A stretch of DNA of 64,000 nt from contig JAFWZV010000009.1 in the NCBI GenBank assembly GCA_017517305.1, positions 1-64,000 of the forward strand. Direction: 5' to 3'. This stretch comes from Lachnospiraceae bacterium (GTDB lineage: Bacteria > Bacillota > Clostridia > Lachnospirales > Lachnospiraceae). Shown here piece by piece: positions 44,067 through 53,750 of this stretch; within the stretch, counting starts at the first letter, position 1, and each line of letters begins with the position of its first letter. The position numbers and the translations under genes were made by a program. Below the pieces are notes generated by a model. It was not told the DNA's origin, made no database searches, and was given only the letters and a program-made list of their open reading frames with translations.

Positions 44067-45269
44067 TTAGTATGAATCAACCGCGTCGTACATACTAAGC
44101 ATAGGTGAATAAATAGCAAGTACTATACTACCAACTACAACACCCATGATAACTATGATAAGTGGCTCCATCATAGCTGTAAGTGCATCAGTTGCGTCAT
44201 TAACCTCCATCTCATAGTAATCCGCAACCTTATCAACCATCTCCTCGATATTACCTGTCTCCTCACCGATCTTAATCATCTGAGGTAACATAGTAGGGAA
44301 GAGTTCCATATCTCTAATAGGCTTTGAAAGAGGTACACCCTTTGCAACCTGAACCTTAGCATCAAGCAAGCCTTCTCTGATAATTCTATTGTTATTCATC
44401 TTAGCAACCTGCTCTATAGCATCTATAAGTGGAATACCTGATGCGAGAAGTGTACTAAGTGTTCTTGAGAAAGTAGCAGCTGCTGACTTAATTGTAAGAT
44501 TTCCAAATATAGGAGCCTTAATAGCTATCTTAGCATAAAGCAACGAACCAGCATCTGTCTTGCCAAACATCCTAAGTGCTACAACAACAGCAGCAACAAT
44601 CAATATAACCACATACCACTTTTCCTGCAAGAAGTTACTAAAATTAACCAACATTCTGGTGAATATAGGAAGCTCTGATCCTAAATCCTCGAACATTTGC
44701 TCAAACTGTGGTATAACTCCAACAAGAAGAACGATAACAACCGCTATAACTACTACAAGGATAACACAAGGGTATGTCATTGCACCCTTAACCTTAGACT
44801 TTAACTTGTTAGCATTCTCAAAGTGAGTAGTAAGTCTCTCAAAAGCTACCTCAAGATTACCTGACATCTCACCTGCCTGAACCATGTTAACTAATATAGT
44901 AGGGAAAATCTTTGGATTGATCTTAAATGCATCCGCAAGAGATCCACCCTTCTGAACAAATGCCTGTGCTTCCTTAAGACCTCTCTGAAGTGTCTTGTTA
45001 TCCATCTGCTCTGACATCATTTCAAGAGCTGATATAACAGTAACACCGGCATTAAGAACTGCCACAAACTGCTTACAGAATACAGCAAGATCCTTATCCT
45101 TTACCTTCTTACCACCGGACTTTTTACCGGTACCCTGCTCCTTAAGCTCTTGAACTATGTAGCCCTCGGCTTTGAGCTTTTCTTTTGCTTTGTCCTCGTT
45201 TACGGCCTCAACGACACCCTTCTTGGTCTTGCCGCCTTTGTCCATAACCTTGTAATTGTACTGTGCCAT
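44067..45269 (-). CDS. pilC: Type IV pilus inner-membrane platform protein PilC
   Basis: A 400-residue GspF-family protein with two T2SSF domains. The first opens FCKQFVAVLNAGVTVISALEMM and has RLTTHFENANKLKSKVKGAMTYP; the second has FSRTLSTLLASGIPLIDAIEQV and MIKIGEETGNIEEMVDKVADYY. Three membrane helices lie at about 170-190, 215-235 and 370-390. It couples the pilus ATPases to pilin insertion. GGAGGAG precedes the ATG. Confidence 0.94.
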   Translation of the reverse strand: MAQYNYKVMDKGGKTKKGVVEAVNEDKAKEKLKAEGYIVQELKEQGTGKKSGGKKVKDKDLAVFCKQFVAVLNAGVTVISALEMMSEQMDNKTLQRGLKEAQAFVQKGGSLADAFKINPKIFPTILVNMVQAGEMSGNLEVAFERLTTHFENANKLKSKVKGAMTYPCVILVVVIAVVIVLLVGVIPQFEQMFEDLGSELPIFTRMLVNFSNFLQEKWYVVILIVAAVVVALRMFGKTDAGSLLYAKIAIKAPIFGNLTIKSAAATFSRTLSTLLASGIPLIDAIEQVAKMNNNRIIREGLLDAKVQVAKGVPLSKPIRDMELFPTMLPQMIKIGEETGNIEEMVDKVADYYEMEVNDATDALTAMMEPLIIVIMGVVVGSIVLAIYSPMLSMYDAVDSY

Positions 45270-45409
45270 TTACTACTCCTCCGACCCAATTTTTTTAAAA
45301 ATGAACAAAATATTAACATTGTATCTATTGTGATATTACACCAAACAACATTTTTTTGCAATATTATTAGATAATTTTTTAATTTTTTGTGAATTTTGCA
45401 CAACCAAAA

Positions 45410-46462
45410 TTACATTTGCTTCTTCATACCAGCCTGATCCTGAGCATAAATAAGTGCATTATCTCTAGTTATGCTACCATTTCGATATAACTCCAAGATA
45501 AAATCATCCATAGTAACCATTCCCTGTGCTCTACTGGTCTGAATGTGCGACTGTATCTGGTGAGTCTTTGCATCTCTTATAAGGCTTCGAATAGCTGGAG
45601 TAGCTAACATAACCTCGAAAGCAGCCACTCGGCCATTACCATCAGCTGTAGGTATAAGAGACTGTGATATAACACCCTCAAGTACCATAGAAAGCTGGAT
45701 ACGTGTCTGCTGCTGCTGATGTGGTGGGAATACATCGACGATACGGTCGATAGTAGATGCCGCACCAATTGTATGAAGTGTGGAGAATACCAAATGTCCA
45801 GTCTCTGCTGCTGTTATAGCAGTTGAGATTGTCTCAAGGTCTCTCATCTCTCCTACAAGGATTATATCTGGGTCCTCTCGAAGTGCAGCTCTAAGTGCGT
45901 TTGCATATGTAAGAGTATCCATACCAATCTCTCGCTGGTTAACAACCGACTTCTTATGCTTGTGTACATACTCGATAGGATCCTCAAGTGTGATAATATG
46001 GTCAGTCAAGTTCTCATTAGCTTTATTAATAATAGAAGCAAGTGTTGTTGACTTACCTGAACCTGTAGGTCCTGTAACTAGAACAAGTCCTCTCTTCTTC
46101 TTATATAACTGTACTACAGAATCAGGAATACCTAACATATCTGGTCTAGGTATCTGGGTATCAACCTTTCTATATGCAGCAGCCATGTTACCTCTGTCCA
46201 TGAATACATTAACACGGAATCGTCCAGTTTCTGCTGACGCATATGAGAAGTCAACCTCTCCCCTCTCCTTAAGTATAGCCTTATGTCTCTCATGCATTGT
46301 AGAACCTATAGCTTCTGCAACATCCTGAGGTCCAAGTGGCGGAACCTCAACCTCTGTAAGCTTACCATGAATACGAAGCTTAGGTGGGATTCCACAAGCG
46401 ATGTGAATATCTGATGCATTCTGCTCTACGGCAAATGCCAGCAATTCCTTCATATCTAACAT
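45410..46462 (-). CDS. pilT: Type IV pilus retraction ATPase PilT
   Basis: A 350-residue ATPase that depolymerises pili, giving twitching motility. The N-terminal PAS-like domain includes NASDIHIACGIPPKLRIHG. Walker A is GPTGSGKST (near 130), the Asp box is LEDPIEYVH, Walker B is IILVGEMRD and the His box is FSTLHT. The PilT-specific end AIRSLIRDAKTHQIQSHIQ (AIRNLIRE-like) is present, which separates it from PilB. A 140-bp gap to pilC holds nothing recognisable beyond A/T-rich DNA. Confidence 0.95.
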   Translation of the reverse strand: MLDMKELLAFAVEQNASDIHIACGIPPKLRIHGKLTEVEVPPLGPQDVAEAIGSTMHERHKAILKERGEVDFSYASAETGRFRVNVFMDRGNMAAAYRKVDTQIPRPDMLGIPDSVVQLYKKKRGLVLVTGPTGSGKSTTLASIINKANENLTDHIITLEDPIEYVHKHKKSVVNQREIGMDTLTYANALRAALREDPDIILVGEMRDLETISTAITAAETGHLVFSTLHTIGAASTIDRIVDVFPPHQQQQTRIQLSMVLEGVISQSLIPTADGNGRVAAFEVMLATPAIRSLIRDAKTHQIQSHIQTSRAQGMVTMDDFILELYRNGSITRDNALIYAQDQAGMKKQM

Positions 46463-46485
46463 AATACTTTATATCTCCTTCTCTT

Positions 46486-48207
46486 TTAATATTCGTCACC
46501 AGTGGTATAAACTATCTTCTTCATCTCCATCATAGAAGTTATACCATTCAACACATGCTTTGCAGCACCCATCTTAAGAGTAAGCATTCCCTCTGACAAC
46601 GCCTGTTTCTCAATAACGTCTGCTGTAGCACCCTTAGAAATAACAGCCTGAAGTTCCTTGGATACAGGCATCATCTCGTATACACCAATTCGTCCTGCAT
46701 ATCCTGTGTCACCACAAAGAGTACATCCAACTGGCTCGTACACGATTACATCATCCTCATCATCCTCAACACCAAGGATTTTCTTCTCCTCATCTTCAGC
46801 AAGTCTAGGCTGCTTACACGATGTACAAAGTCTTCTAACAAGTCTTTGTGCTATAACTCCAACAAGAGCATCACCCGCAACATATGGTTCAATACCCATA
46901 TCAATAATACGAGTAACTGTTGATGCAGCAGAGTTTGTATGGAGTGTAGATACAACAAGGTGTCCTGTAATAGCGGCCTGTACCGCTATAGCAGCAGTCT
47001 CACCATCTCGAATCTCTCCTATCATAATTATATCAGGGTCCTGACGGAGAATAGAACGAAGAGCAGCCGCAAATGTCATCTCTGCCTTAACATTAACCTG
47101 TACCTGATTAATACCATCAATATTCGCCTCTACAGGATCCTCAACTGTGATAATGTTAACATCTTCTGTATTAAGCTCACTAAGTGATGTATAAAGTGTT
47201 GTTGACTTACCTGAACCTGTAGGTCCTGTAACAAGAATAATTCCATGTGGGTTACTAAGAATTCCGTCAAATACCTTAAGTGTCTCAGCATCAAATCCAA
47301 GTGCGCTCTTAGGCTTTGTAAGACCGTCCTTGGAGGTAAGTCTCATAACTGTCTTTTCTCCGTACACTGTAGGGAGCATAGAAACTCTGACATCGAATTC
47401 CCTTCTATCAACCATAATGGTGATACGACCATCCTGTGGTTTTCTCTTCTCCGCTATATCCATACCACCGATAATCTTTATACGGGCACTAATAGCTGAC
47501 AAGAGACTGTAATCATATGTCATAACCTGCTTAAGAGCACCATCAATACGGTATCTAACTCTTACACTTGATTCAAGTGGCTCAATATGTATATCTGAAG
47601 CTCTCTGTCTTACACCACCCTCAATAATCTGCTTAACAAGGAGTACTACAGGAGAATTCTCGATATCCTCATTAATAGCATCCTCCTCAGCATCTGTAAG
47701 ACCATCCTGCTCCATCTCTCGACGATACTGCTCCGCAGCCTCCATGGCCTGTGAATTACCATAGTATTTACCTATGGCCTCATTCATATCATCTTCCATC
47801 GCAAGCAAAGGCTCAACCTGTAAATTAGTAGATATGCTAATATCATCAATAGCATTAAGATCCATAGGATCAATCATAGCTACCTTCAGAACATTAGGAT
47901 TGTTTGGATCTATCTCTATAGGAATAACCTTGTACTTATTAACAAGTGTCTCAGGAATCAGTTTAAGAACTGTGTCTTCTAATCTGCACGCCTTAAGCTC
48001 AACATAATCGATTCCCATCTGAGTGGTAAGAACAGTTACCAAAAGTTCCTGACTAATGAAGCCCAACTCCAATATAGCATTACCGATTCTTCCACCATGT
48101 TCTTTTTGGTAAGCAAGTGCCTCCATAAGCTCGTCTTCTGTAATAGCCCCAGCTTCTACAAGCAAATCACCTACACGAATCTTTTTTCTTCCACTACTTA
48201 TTCGCAT
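46486..48207 (-). CDS. pilB: Type IV pilus extension ATPase PilB
   Basis: A 573-residue ATPase powering pilus assembly. The N-terminal MshEN/GSPII_E_N domain covers about 10-150. The core has ASDIHIEPLESSVRVRYRIDG, Walker A GPTGSGKST near 322, Walker B IIMIGEIRD near 386 and the His box STLHT. A zinc-binding C4 motif is formed by CTSC (about 462) and CTLC (about 494), typical of PilB and absent from PilT. GAGAGG precedes the ATG. It is the first gene of the pilus operon. Confidence 0.95.
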   Translation of the reverse strand: MRISSGRKKIRVGDLLVEAGAITEDELMEALAYQKEHGGRIGNAILELGFISQELLVTVLTTQMGIDYVELKACRLEDTVLKLIPETLVNKYKVIPIEIDPNNPNVLKVAMIDPMDLNAIDDISISTNLQVEPLLAMEDDMNEAIGKYYGNSQAMEAAEQYRREMEQDGLTDAEEDAINEDIENSPVVLLVKQIIEGGVRQRASDIHIEPLESSVRVRYRIDGALKQVMTYDYSLLSAISARIKIIGGMDIAEKRKPQDGRITIMVDRREFDVRVSMLPTVYGEKTVMRLTSKDGLTKPKSALGFDAETLKVFDGILSNPHGIILVTGPTGSGKSTTLYTSLSELNTEDVNIITVEDPVEANIDGINQVQVNVKAEMTFAAALRSILRQDPDIIMIGEIRDGETAAIAVQAAITGHLVVSTLHTNSAASTVTRIIDMGIEPYVAGDALVGVIAQRLVRRLCTSCKQPRLAEDEEKKILGVEDDEDDVIVYEPVGCTLCGDTGYAGRIGVYEMMPVSKELQAVISKGATADVIEKQALSEGMLTLKMGAAKHVLNGITSMMEMKKIVYTTGDEY

Positions 48208-48246
48208 AGCACACTACCTCTCATTTTAATATATTTAATCTATGTT

Positions 48247-48274
48247 ATTATACCATAACGGATATTAATTTCAA
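48247..48274 (-). promoter_or_regulatory. Sigma-A promoter for the pilus operon
   Basis: On the minus strand TTGAAA (48274-48269) and TATAAT (48252-48247) are separated by 16 bp. Predicted transcription begins about 30 bases upstream of the pilB start. Tandem repeats lie just upstream. Confidence 0.68.
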
Positions 48275-48305
48275 AGTATTTTTTTACATTTTACTTCCAT
48301 TTGCG

Positions 48306-48349
48306 ACATAAACTTTAAACACAAACTTTAGACATAAACTTTAGACATA
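48306..48349. repeat. 13-bp direct repeats upstream of the pilus promoter
   Basis: Three full units follow each other without gap: ACATAAACTTTAA (48306-48318), ACACAAACTTTAG (48319-48331), ACATAAACTTTAG (48332-48344), and a partial ACATA. They start about 30 bp upstream of the -35 of the pilB promoter and could be operator sites. Confidence 0.7.
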
Positions 48350-48381
48350 TTTTTAAACCTTATTCCATCAAGCTATTTCAT

Positions 48382-49065
48382 CTAAAACCAGGACAAAGCA
48401 AGAGGAATAATCAATAATCCAAAATCATATACACCATGAGACACTGCTAGAGCTAAATAAGAAACCTTCTTATTAAAATATCTTAGGTAACCCCATATCA
48501 TTCCCCACACAAACACATGCACCAACAAATCAATTCCACCAGCTGAATAATGACATAATGAAAAAGCAACTGCTGTTATACATGGCGCTAAAATCTTAGC
48601 TTTACCTAACATTCCCACAAGATAATCCTGCATTACTATTCTATATATAAATTCTTCCATGAACCCCACAATCAACAAATAATATACAGTGATATAAATT
48701 CTATACCAAACATGCCTTTCGAACAATGCGGCTTCCACAGTTACATTCAACCCGCCACCAATGACAGCAGCAAGGCAAATTAATATTCCACCTAAGGCTA
48801 TTCCACACAAGAGTTGGTAAATGATTTTACCAGCAAAAAGATCCTTAATTTTCTTTCCCTCAATTTTATATATCACAAAGGAAGGTATTGCCGTAATTAT
48901 AGGTACAAAAAATTTTATTGCTCTGTATATCTCTACAGAAAAATAATCCATAATTTCAACCAATATATTAGTCAGACAAACTGTTCCAATTACTAATATT
49001 AGCAACCTTTTAAACTTTGTAGGAATTTTGATTTCTACATTAAGTTTTTTCCAATCCATTTTCAC
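48382..49065 (-). CDS. CPBP family intramembrane glutamic endopeptidase-like protein
   Basis: About 227 residues with around seven membrane helices. The CPBP (CAAX protease and bacteriocin-processing) motifs are visible: EEFIYR in GFMEEFIYRIVMQDYL, then SLCHYS, and HVFVWGMIWGYL. Members act as intramembrane proteases in bacteriocin processing or immunity; the substrate here is unknown. The start is taken as GTG 49065, five bases after GGAGG; an ATG at 49059 is a possible alternative. It is upstream of the pilus operon, with no sign of co-transcription beyond shared strand. Confidence 0.82.
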   Translation of the reverse strand: MKMDWKKLNVEIKIPTKFKRLLILVIGTVCLTNILVEIMDYFSVEIYRAIKFFVPIITAIPSFVIYKIEGKKIKDLFAGKIIYQLLCGIALGGILICLAAVIGGGLNVTVEAALFERHVWYRIYITVYYLLIVGFMEEFIYRIVMQDYLVGMLGKAKILAPCITAVAFSLCHYSAGGIDLLVHVFVWGMIWGYLRYFNKKVSYLALAVSHGVYDFGLLIIPLALSWF

Positions 49066-49168
49066 AAATCCCTCCATCGTATTTTAATTATATTTTTCAA
49101 TAATAGGAAAAGCACTTTTTCTCCTGCATCATCATATGATATATAAACGACCTGGGGAGGTTATACCT

Positions 49169-49792
49169 TTGAACACCTTCAAGCAACCTCTTTCATCCGA
49201 AGAAGAAAGCCAGTACCTTGCCCTAGCAAAACAAGGGGACTTACATGCCAGAAATCTCCTTGTGGAATATAACCTAAGACTAGTAGCTCATATAGCCAAG
49301 AAATATTATTCTCCAGACAGAGATAGTGACGATCTTTTATCCATCGGCACCATAGGTTTAATAAAGGCGGTCAACACCTTTGACAGCAAAAAAGGCAATC
49401 GTCTGGTAACCTATGCATCTCGTTGCATAGAAAACGAGCTACTTATGCGTCTAAGGCAGGAACGAAAGGAATCCAAAGAGGTCTCCATATATGAGCCTAT
49501 AGGCACAGACAAGGAGGGCAACGAGATAAGCCTACTAGATATTATAAGCTGCGATGATGATAATATGATTACCAATCTCATCGCACAAGAAAACCTCCAA
49601 CAAATATCAAAGCTTTTTTCCTCTATCTTAACCTCAAAGGAGCAAAGGGTTATAGCACTCCGATATGGTCTGTTCGGATGCAAGGAGCTCACTCAGCGTG
49701 AGGTGGCCTCCTTGCTTAATATATCCCGTTCCTATGTCTCTCGTATAGAGAAAAAAGCACTGCTTAAGCTTCGCAGTGCCTTGATCTTATAA
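49169..49792 (+). CDS. sigK: Sporulation sigma factor SigK without pro-sequence
   Basis: Late mother-cell sigma factor. Region 2 reads NLRLVAHIAKKYY...DLLSIGTIGLIKAVNTF...TYASRCIENELLM, followed by the SigK-type segment PIGTDKEGNEISLLDII, and region 4 ends QREVASLLNISRSYVSRIEKKALLKL. SigE is disfavoured by DKEGNEISL. The start is TTG 49169 with GGGGAGG eight bases upstream, giving MNTFKQPLSSEEE, which aligns with mature SigK. An in-frame ATG at 49136 would add only 11 polar residues, with no membrane-targeting pro-sequence either way. The gene is intact, not split by a skin element. Its 3' end overlaps the U32 gene. Confidence 0.88.
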   Translation: MNTFKQPLSSEEESQYLALAKQGDLHARNLLVEYNLRLVAHIAKKYYSPDRDSDDLLSIGTIGLIKAVNTFDSKKGNRLVTYASRCIENELLMRLRQERKESKEVSIYEPIGTDKEGNEISLLDIISCDDDNMITNLIAQENLQQISKLFSSILTSKEQRVIALRYGLFGCKELTQREVASLLNISRSYVSRIEKKALLKLRSALIL

Positions 49793-51020
49793 CCATTCCC
49801 TTAGATAATCTCTTAGCACCATCAACCTTTAGATACAATAACTGCTTTGGATGTGGAGCTGAGTGAACTGGATGCATTCGTTCGTCAAACATTGCATCCA
49901 CTGTTACATAATGATTATCACCATTAAAGTCCATAATATTTATCTCATCCCCCACAACAAACTTATTCTTCTGATGAATCTGAATAAGTCCTTCCCCAGT
50001 TATATCTTCTATAATACCCAAATAGGTATAATTCTTGATATATGTGTTATTATCATATATCTGACTTGTCTCATCAGTTTTACCAAAATAAAAGCCTGTA
50101 GTAAACTGTCTGAAGGTACAAGCAGATATCTCCTCATCATAATAGCTTTGTCTACTCCTATACAACTCCTCTGACTGAAAATAATCGTCAATAGCTTGTC
50201 TATAGGTCCTGGTAACAACGGCTACATATAATGCAGTTTTCATTCGTCCTTCTATCTTAAATGAATTTATCCCTGCTTCTATCATCTCAGGAATATACTT
50301 TATCATACATAAATCCTTAGAGTTAAATATATAGGTTCCTCTATCATCCTCCTCTATAGGAAGATATTCTCCTGGACGTTTTTCTTCAACAATAGAATAT
50401 TTCCACCTACAAGGATGTGTACATGCCCCCTTATTTGCATCCCTGCCTGTAAAATAACTACTGAGCAAACATCTTCCAGAATAAGATATGCACATAGCCC
50501 CATGCATAAAAGCTTCAATCTCCATATCCTGAGGAATATTATCTCTTATTGTTCTAATCTCCTTAAGGGATAACTCTCTAGCCGCCACAACTCTTGTTGC
50601 TCCCTGATTATACCAAAAATTATAAGTCAAATAGTTAGTGTTATTTGACTGAGTGCTTATATGAATCTCTATCTCAGGAAGCAATTGCTTGGCTAATGTG
50701 AATATACCTGGATCAGATATAATAAATGCATCTATTTTTTCATGCAGTCCATACTCTCTTATATCCTCAAAGTATTTCTTTACTCCTGCAAGATCATCAT
50801 TGTGAGCAAATATATTCACTGTAACATAAAGCTTTTTCCCAGCATTATGAACATAGTCAGCTGCCTCTACCATCTCTTCCAAAGTGAAATTTCCAGCCTT
50901 TGCCCTGAGTCCAAATTTTTGTCCACCAATATATACTGCATCCGCCCCATAATCTATAGCTACCTTAAGAACATCTAAGCTTCCAGCAGGTATTAACAAT
51001 TCCGGTTTTCTATTCTTCAT
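49764..51020 (-). CDS. trhP: U32 family peptidase-like protein, probable tRNA hydroxylation factor TrhP
   Basis: About 418 residues. The U32 domain has ELLIPAGSLDVLKVAIDYGADAVYIG, FMHGAMCISYSGRCLLSSYFTGRDANKGACTHPCRW (Cys cluster) and FKIEGRMK. TrhP-type proteins work in prephenate-dependent 5-hydroxyuridine formation at tRNA position 34; TrmR then methylates it. TrmR lies three genes upstream, which supports this role, although a collagenase-like function has also been named for the family. The start is ATG 51020, with GAGG seven bases upstream. It overlaps the convergent sigK by 29 bases. Confidence 0.85.
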   Translation of the reverse strand: MKNRKPELLIPAGSLDVLKVAIDYGADAVYIGGQKFGLRAKAGNFTLEEMVEAADYVHNAGKKLYVTVNIFAHNDDLAGVKKYFEDIREYGLHEKIDAFIISDPGIFTLAKQLLPEIEIHISTQSNNTNYLTYNFWYNQGATRVVAARELSLKEIRTIRDNIPQDMEIEAFMHGAMCISYSGRCLLSSYFTGRDANKGACTHPCRWKYSIVEEKRPGEYLPIEEDDRGTYIFNSKDLCMIKYIPEMIEAGINSFKIEGRMKTALYVAVVTRTYRQAIDDYFQSEELYRSRQSYYDEEISACTFRQFTTGFYFGKTDETSQIYDNNTYIKNYTYLGIIEDITGEGLIQIHQKNKFVVGDEINIMDFNGDNHYVTVDAMFDERMHPVHSAPHPKQLLYLKVDGAKRLSKGMVIRSRHCEA

Positions 51021-52383
51021 CTTCATTCCTCTTTTTTCTCAAACATTTCAATTCCTTCTGTTTACATCTAGGAAGCAAAAGTCCCATAACTAACCACTTA
51101 TATGGTGCAACTGTGGTTACACTACTATTAAACATAGCTTGGCAGAAATAACCTACTATCACAATCAACAAGATATAAATAATTGCTTTTTCAATTTGAT
51201 CTTCCTCTTTGTCAAACAATCTTTTACAGGAAAGAGCCACCACGAAACCACACAAAATCAGATATACAGCCAGCGCAGGCAATCCCTGTGTTACCAATGT
51301 ATGTATATATTCATTATGTCCCTTAATGGCAGGATACCACAGGTTTTCTCCAGGATATAATTCATAAGCATAAATATAATTATCCAAGCCTAACCCAGTT
51401 AGCAAATGATTCTTTACTCCATATAAGCCTATCATCCATATCTCCATTCTACCTGTACCAAGAGATGCAACCTCTTTATTGGCAATCTCATTAGTGGACT
51501 CTGCAATCTGACTGGAAATACCTTTATCAAAGAAATAAAATGCCACAAACACAGCCGCAAAGGTAACAAGTAACACTCCATATCTTTTAATTGATATACT
51601 TGTCATAGCCTTTTTCTTCTTTGCATAAATCTCAATACAAATTATAAAGCAAAGATATGCTATCAAACCAACCCAGGCTAGTCTGCTAGAGGAAAACAAG
51701 GCTGTCACGAAGCATATTACTGCATATATATACCATGTAATATATTTCTTTGTTTTTTTAGTTATATATATCATAGCTGTTAATGCAGAGAATATAACAG
51801 CTATACCCCCATAGAAATTGTGGTGCGGAGTCAATCCATAAGCTACCGGAAATTCATCAGCCTCATAAAGCTCCCATGGCCATATCCCAAAGCGTTGCAA
51901 TATTGCAGGAATAGTATGTAACAACGAAGCTATTAACATTCCAATCATTATAAGCTTCTTATTGTCAGCTTTTATAACATGGGTTGCCGCAAAAAATATT
52001 ACATAATAGCCTATAACCTGTCCAAAATCTTCAGCCAAATCCACAGATGCTCCAGCTATGGAACTATCTATATCAAGAGAAAACACCACCGACAATATGG
52101 TAAATAGCGTAGACAGAAGTATCAACATATCCGACAGCACCATCTTATGCTTCTTATTATTCAAAAACACAATAAGTAAAAAGGTAAAACCCACATAACC
52201 TATAGTTCTAAGAAGGGTATGCATAAGAAGATTAGGATAGCCTAGCATAGTACATATCAGCTCTATTGCAGGAAAGGAAATAGCAATCACAGTTAATGCC
52301 TTGGTTAGTATATCTTCTAAATTGTCAGTAATGAATGACAAATCTATCTCTTTTAAAAGCAATTTATCCTTTTTATCCCTCAT
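51010..52383 (-). CDS. O-antigen ligase-like polytopic membrane protein (copy 1)
   Basis: About 457 residues with roughly ten to twelve membrane helices. The Wzy/WaaL-type region includes TPHHNFYGGIAVIFSALTAM, SSRLAWVGLIAYL, and a large outer loop with GTGRMEIWMIGLYGVKNHLLTGLGLDNY and KGHNEYIHTLVTQGLPA. These features fit O-antigen ligase/polymerase proteins that transfer glycans on lipid carriers or glycosylate pilins. The exact substrate is unknown. The start is ATG 52383, six bases after AAGGG; it overlaps the end of copy 2. The last bases overlap the U32 gene start. Confidence 0.78.
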   Translation of the reverse strand: MRDKKDKLLLKEIDLSFITDNLEDILTKALTVIAISFPAIELICTMLGYPNLLMHTLLRTIGYVGFTFLLIVFLNNKKHKMVLSDMLILLSTLFTILSVVFSLDIDSSIAGASVDLAEDFGQVIGYYVIFFAATHVIKADNKKLIMIGMLIASLLHTIPAILQRFGIWPWELYEADEFPVAYGLTPHHNFYGGIAVIFSALTAMIYITKKTKKYITWYIYAVICFVTALFSSSRLAWVGLIAYLCFIICIEIYAKKKKAMTSISIKRYGVLLVTFAAVFVAFYFFDKGISSQIAESTNEIANKEVASLGTGRMEIWMIGLYGVKNHLLTGLGLDNYIYAYELYPGENLWYPAIKGHNEYIHTLVTQGLPALAVYLILCGFVVALSCKRLFDKEEDQIEKAIIYILLIVIVGYFCQAMFNSSVTTVAPYKWLVMGLLLPRCKQKELKCLRKKRNEDEE

Positions 52384-53734
52384 GTCCATCCCTTTTCATT
52401 TCCTTTTGCTTGCACCTAGTAAGTATCAATCCCATAACAAGCCATTTGTATGGAGATATATTAGTCGCACTATTATTAAAAAACGCTTGGCAAAAATAAC
52501 CAACTATCATTATCACCAATATATAGGCTATAGCTTTATTCTTTGAATCTTCATCCTCACATATAAAAGTCTTAATTCCAAATAAAACTGTGTATAAACA
52601 CATAACAATATAATTAACTCCAGCTAACACACCTTGTGTAACAAAGACTTGAAGATATTCATTATGTGCTTTATACCCTATCCATCCATGATCATATTCA
52701 GGATGCAACTCATAACAATACACAAAGTTATCAAGCCCTACTCCTGTTAGAGGGTAATCCTTAATAGATTCCAATCCTACCAACCACATATTCATACGAC
52801 CAGTACCCATCTGTGTTACGTCGCCACTTTCAAGTTCTTTAGTTGTTTCTACTATTTGACTTACTATTATGTCATCAAATACAATTAACAACGCGCATAT
52901 AATCGCAAAGGAAATAACCAATAAAGCATATCTTTTAACAGATAATATAGACTCAATACCTTTTAACTTATAATACAACTCCAACACAATCACAAAGCCA
53001 AAAGAAGCAACCAAGCCCACCCAGGTAAGTCTGCTACCAGAAAACATAGCCGCCACAAAACAAAGCAGAGCAGCTACATACCAAGCTATAATATGCTTTG
53101 TTTTCTTCATCATAAATACCATGCCACTTATAGCTGAAAACATAACAGAAATTGCACCATAAAAATTAAAGTGCAGGGTTAATCCAAAGGCTGGATTAAA
53201 TGGTTCCTCAGCCATAACCTCAAAAGGCCAAAGCTGAAGATGCTGAAGTATAGCAGGAATATTATTCAACACTGCTACTATCAAAATAGCTATAATCAAT
53301 TTCTTGCGATTGTCATAGCTAGCAATATGTGTTGCCATAAAAAATATAACAAAGTAACCCAACACTTGGAAGGGGTCTTCAGAATGATTCTCCGCCGCAC
53401 CTGTGAAGGTAATCAACTTACTTTTTGAAAAGACAACAGAAATCACTGTAAATAAAACAGATAATAACAAAAAGAAATCTGATATGCAAAAGCTATGATT
53501 TTTGTTATTAAAAAAAATAGCTAATAATATAACAAATCCAACCACTCCAAATATTCTTAACAGGGGCGCCATAAATATATGATTATGACCACACATCACA
53601 GCAATCAATTCAATTACTGGAAAACTTAAAGCTATAATCACCAAGAAATTTGTTAAAAACCCCTCAGTGTCTTCTCTCCAATAATTAAAATTAATATCCC
53701 TATCCAGTAATCCCTTTGTTTTCTCCTTCATCAC
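52373..53734 (-). CDS. O-antigen ligase-like polytopic membrane protein (copy 2)
   Basis: A 453-residue paralogue of the following gene. Shared blocks include LHFNFYGAISVMFSAISGMVF, GSRLTWVGLVASF, GTGRMNMWLVGLESIKDYPLTGVGLDNFVY, AHNEYLQVFVTQGV and the C-terminal SPYKWLVMGLILTRCKQKE. The two genes probably arose by tandem duplication and overlap by about 11 bases. It begins at GTG 53734 or ATG 53731, both after AGGAG. It follows the TrmR gene by 16 bases. Confidence 0.78.
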   Translation of the reverse strand: MMKEKTKGLLDRDINFNYWREDTEGFLTNFLVIIALSFPVIELIAVMCGHNHIFMAPLLRIFGVVGFVILLAIFFNNKNHSFCISDFFLLLSVLFTVISVVFSKSKLITFTGAAENHSEDPFQVLGYFVIFFMATHIASYDNRKKLIIAILIVAVLNNIPAILQHLQLWPFEVMAEEPFNPAFGLTLHFNFYGAISVMFSAISGMVFMMKKTKHIIAWYVAALLCFVAAMFSGSRLTWVGLVASFGFVIVLELYYKLKGIESILSVKRYALLVISFAIICALLIVFDDIIVSQIVETTKELESGDVTQMGTGRMNMWLVGLESIKDYPLTGVGLDNFVYCYELHPEYDHGWIGYKAHNEYLQVFVTQGVLAGVNYIVMCLYTVLFGIKTFICEDEDSKNKAIAYILVIMIVGYFCQAFFNNSATNISPYKWLVMGLILTRCKQKEMKRDGHEG

Positions 53735-53750
53735 ATTAATCTCCTGTTTA

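Noticed and set aside
48306..48349. Short direct repeats as a CRISPR array
   Set aside because: The units are contiguous 13-mers without spacers, and no cas genes are nearby.
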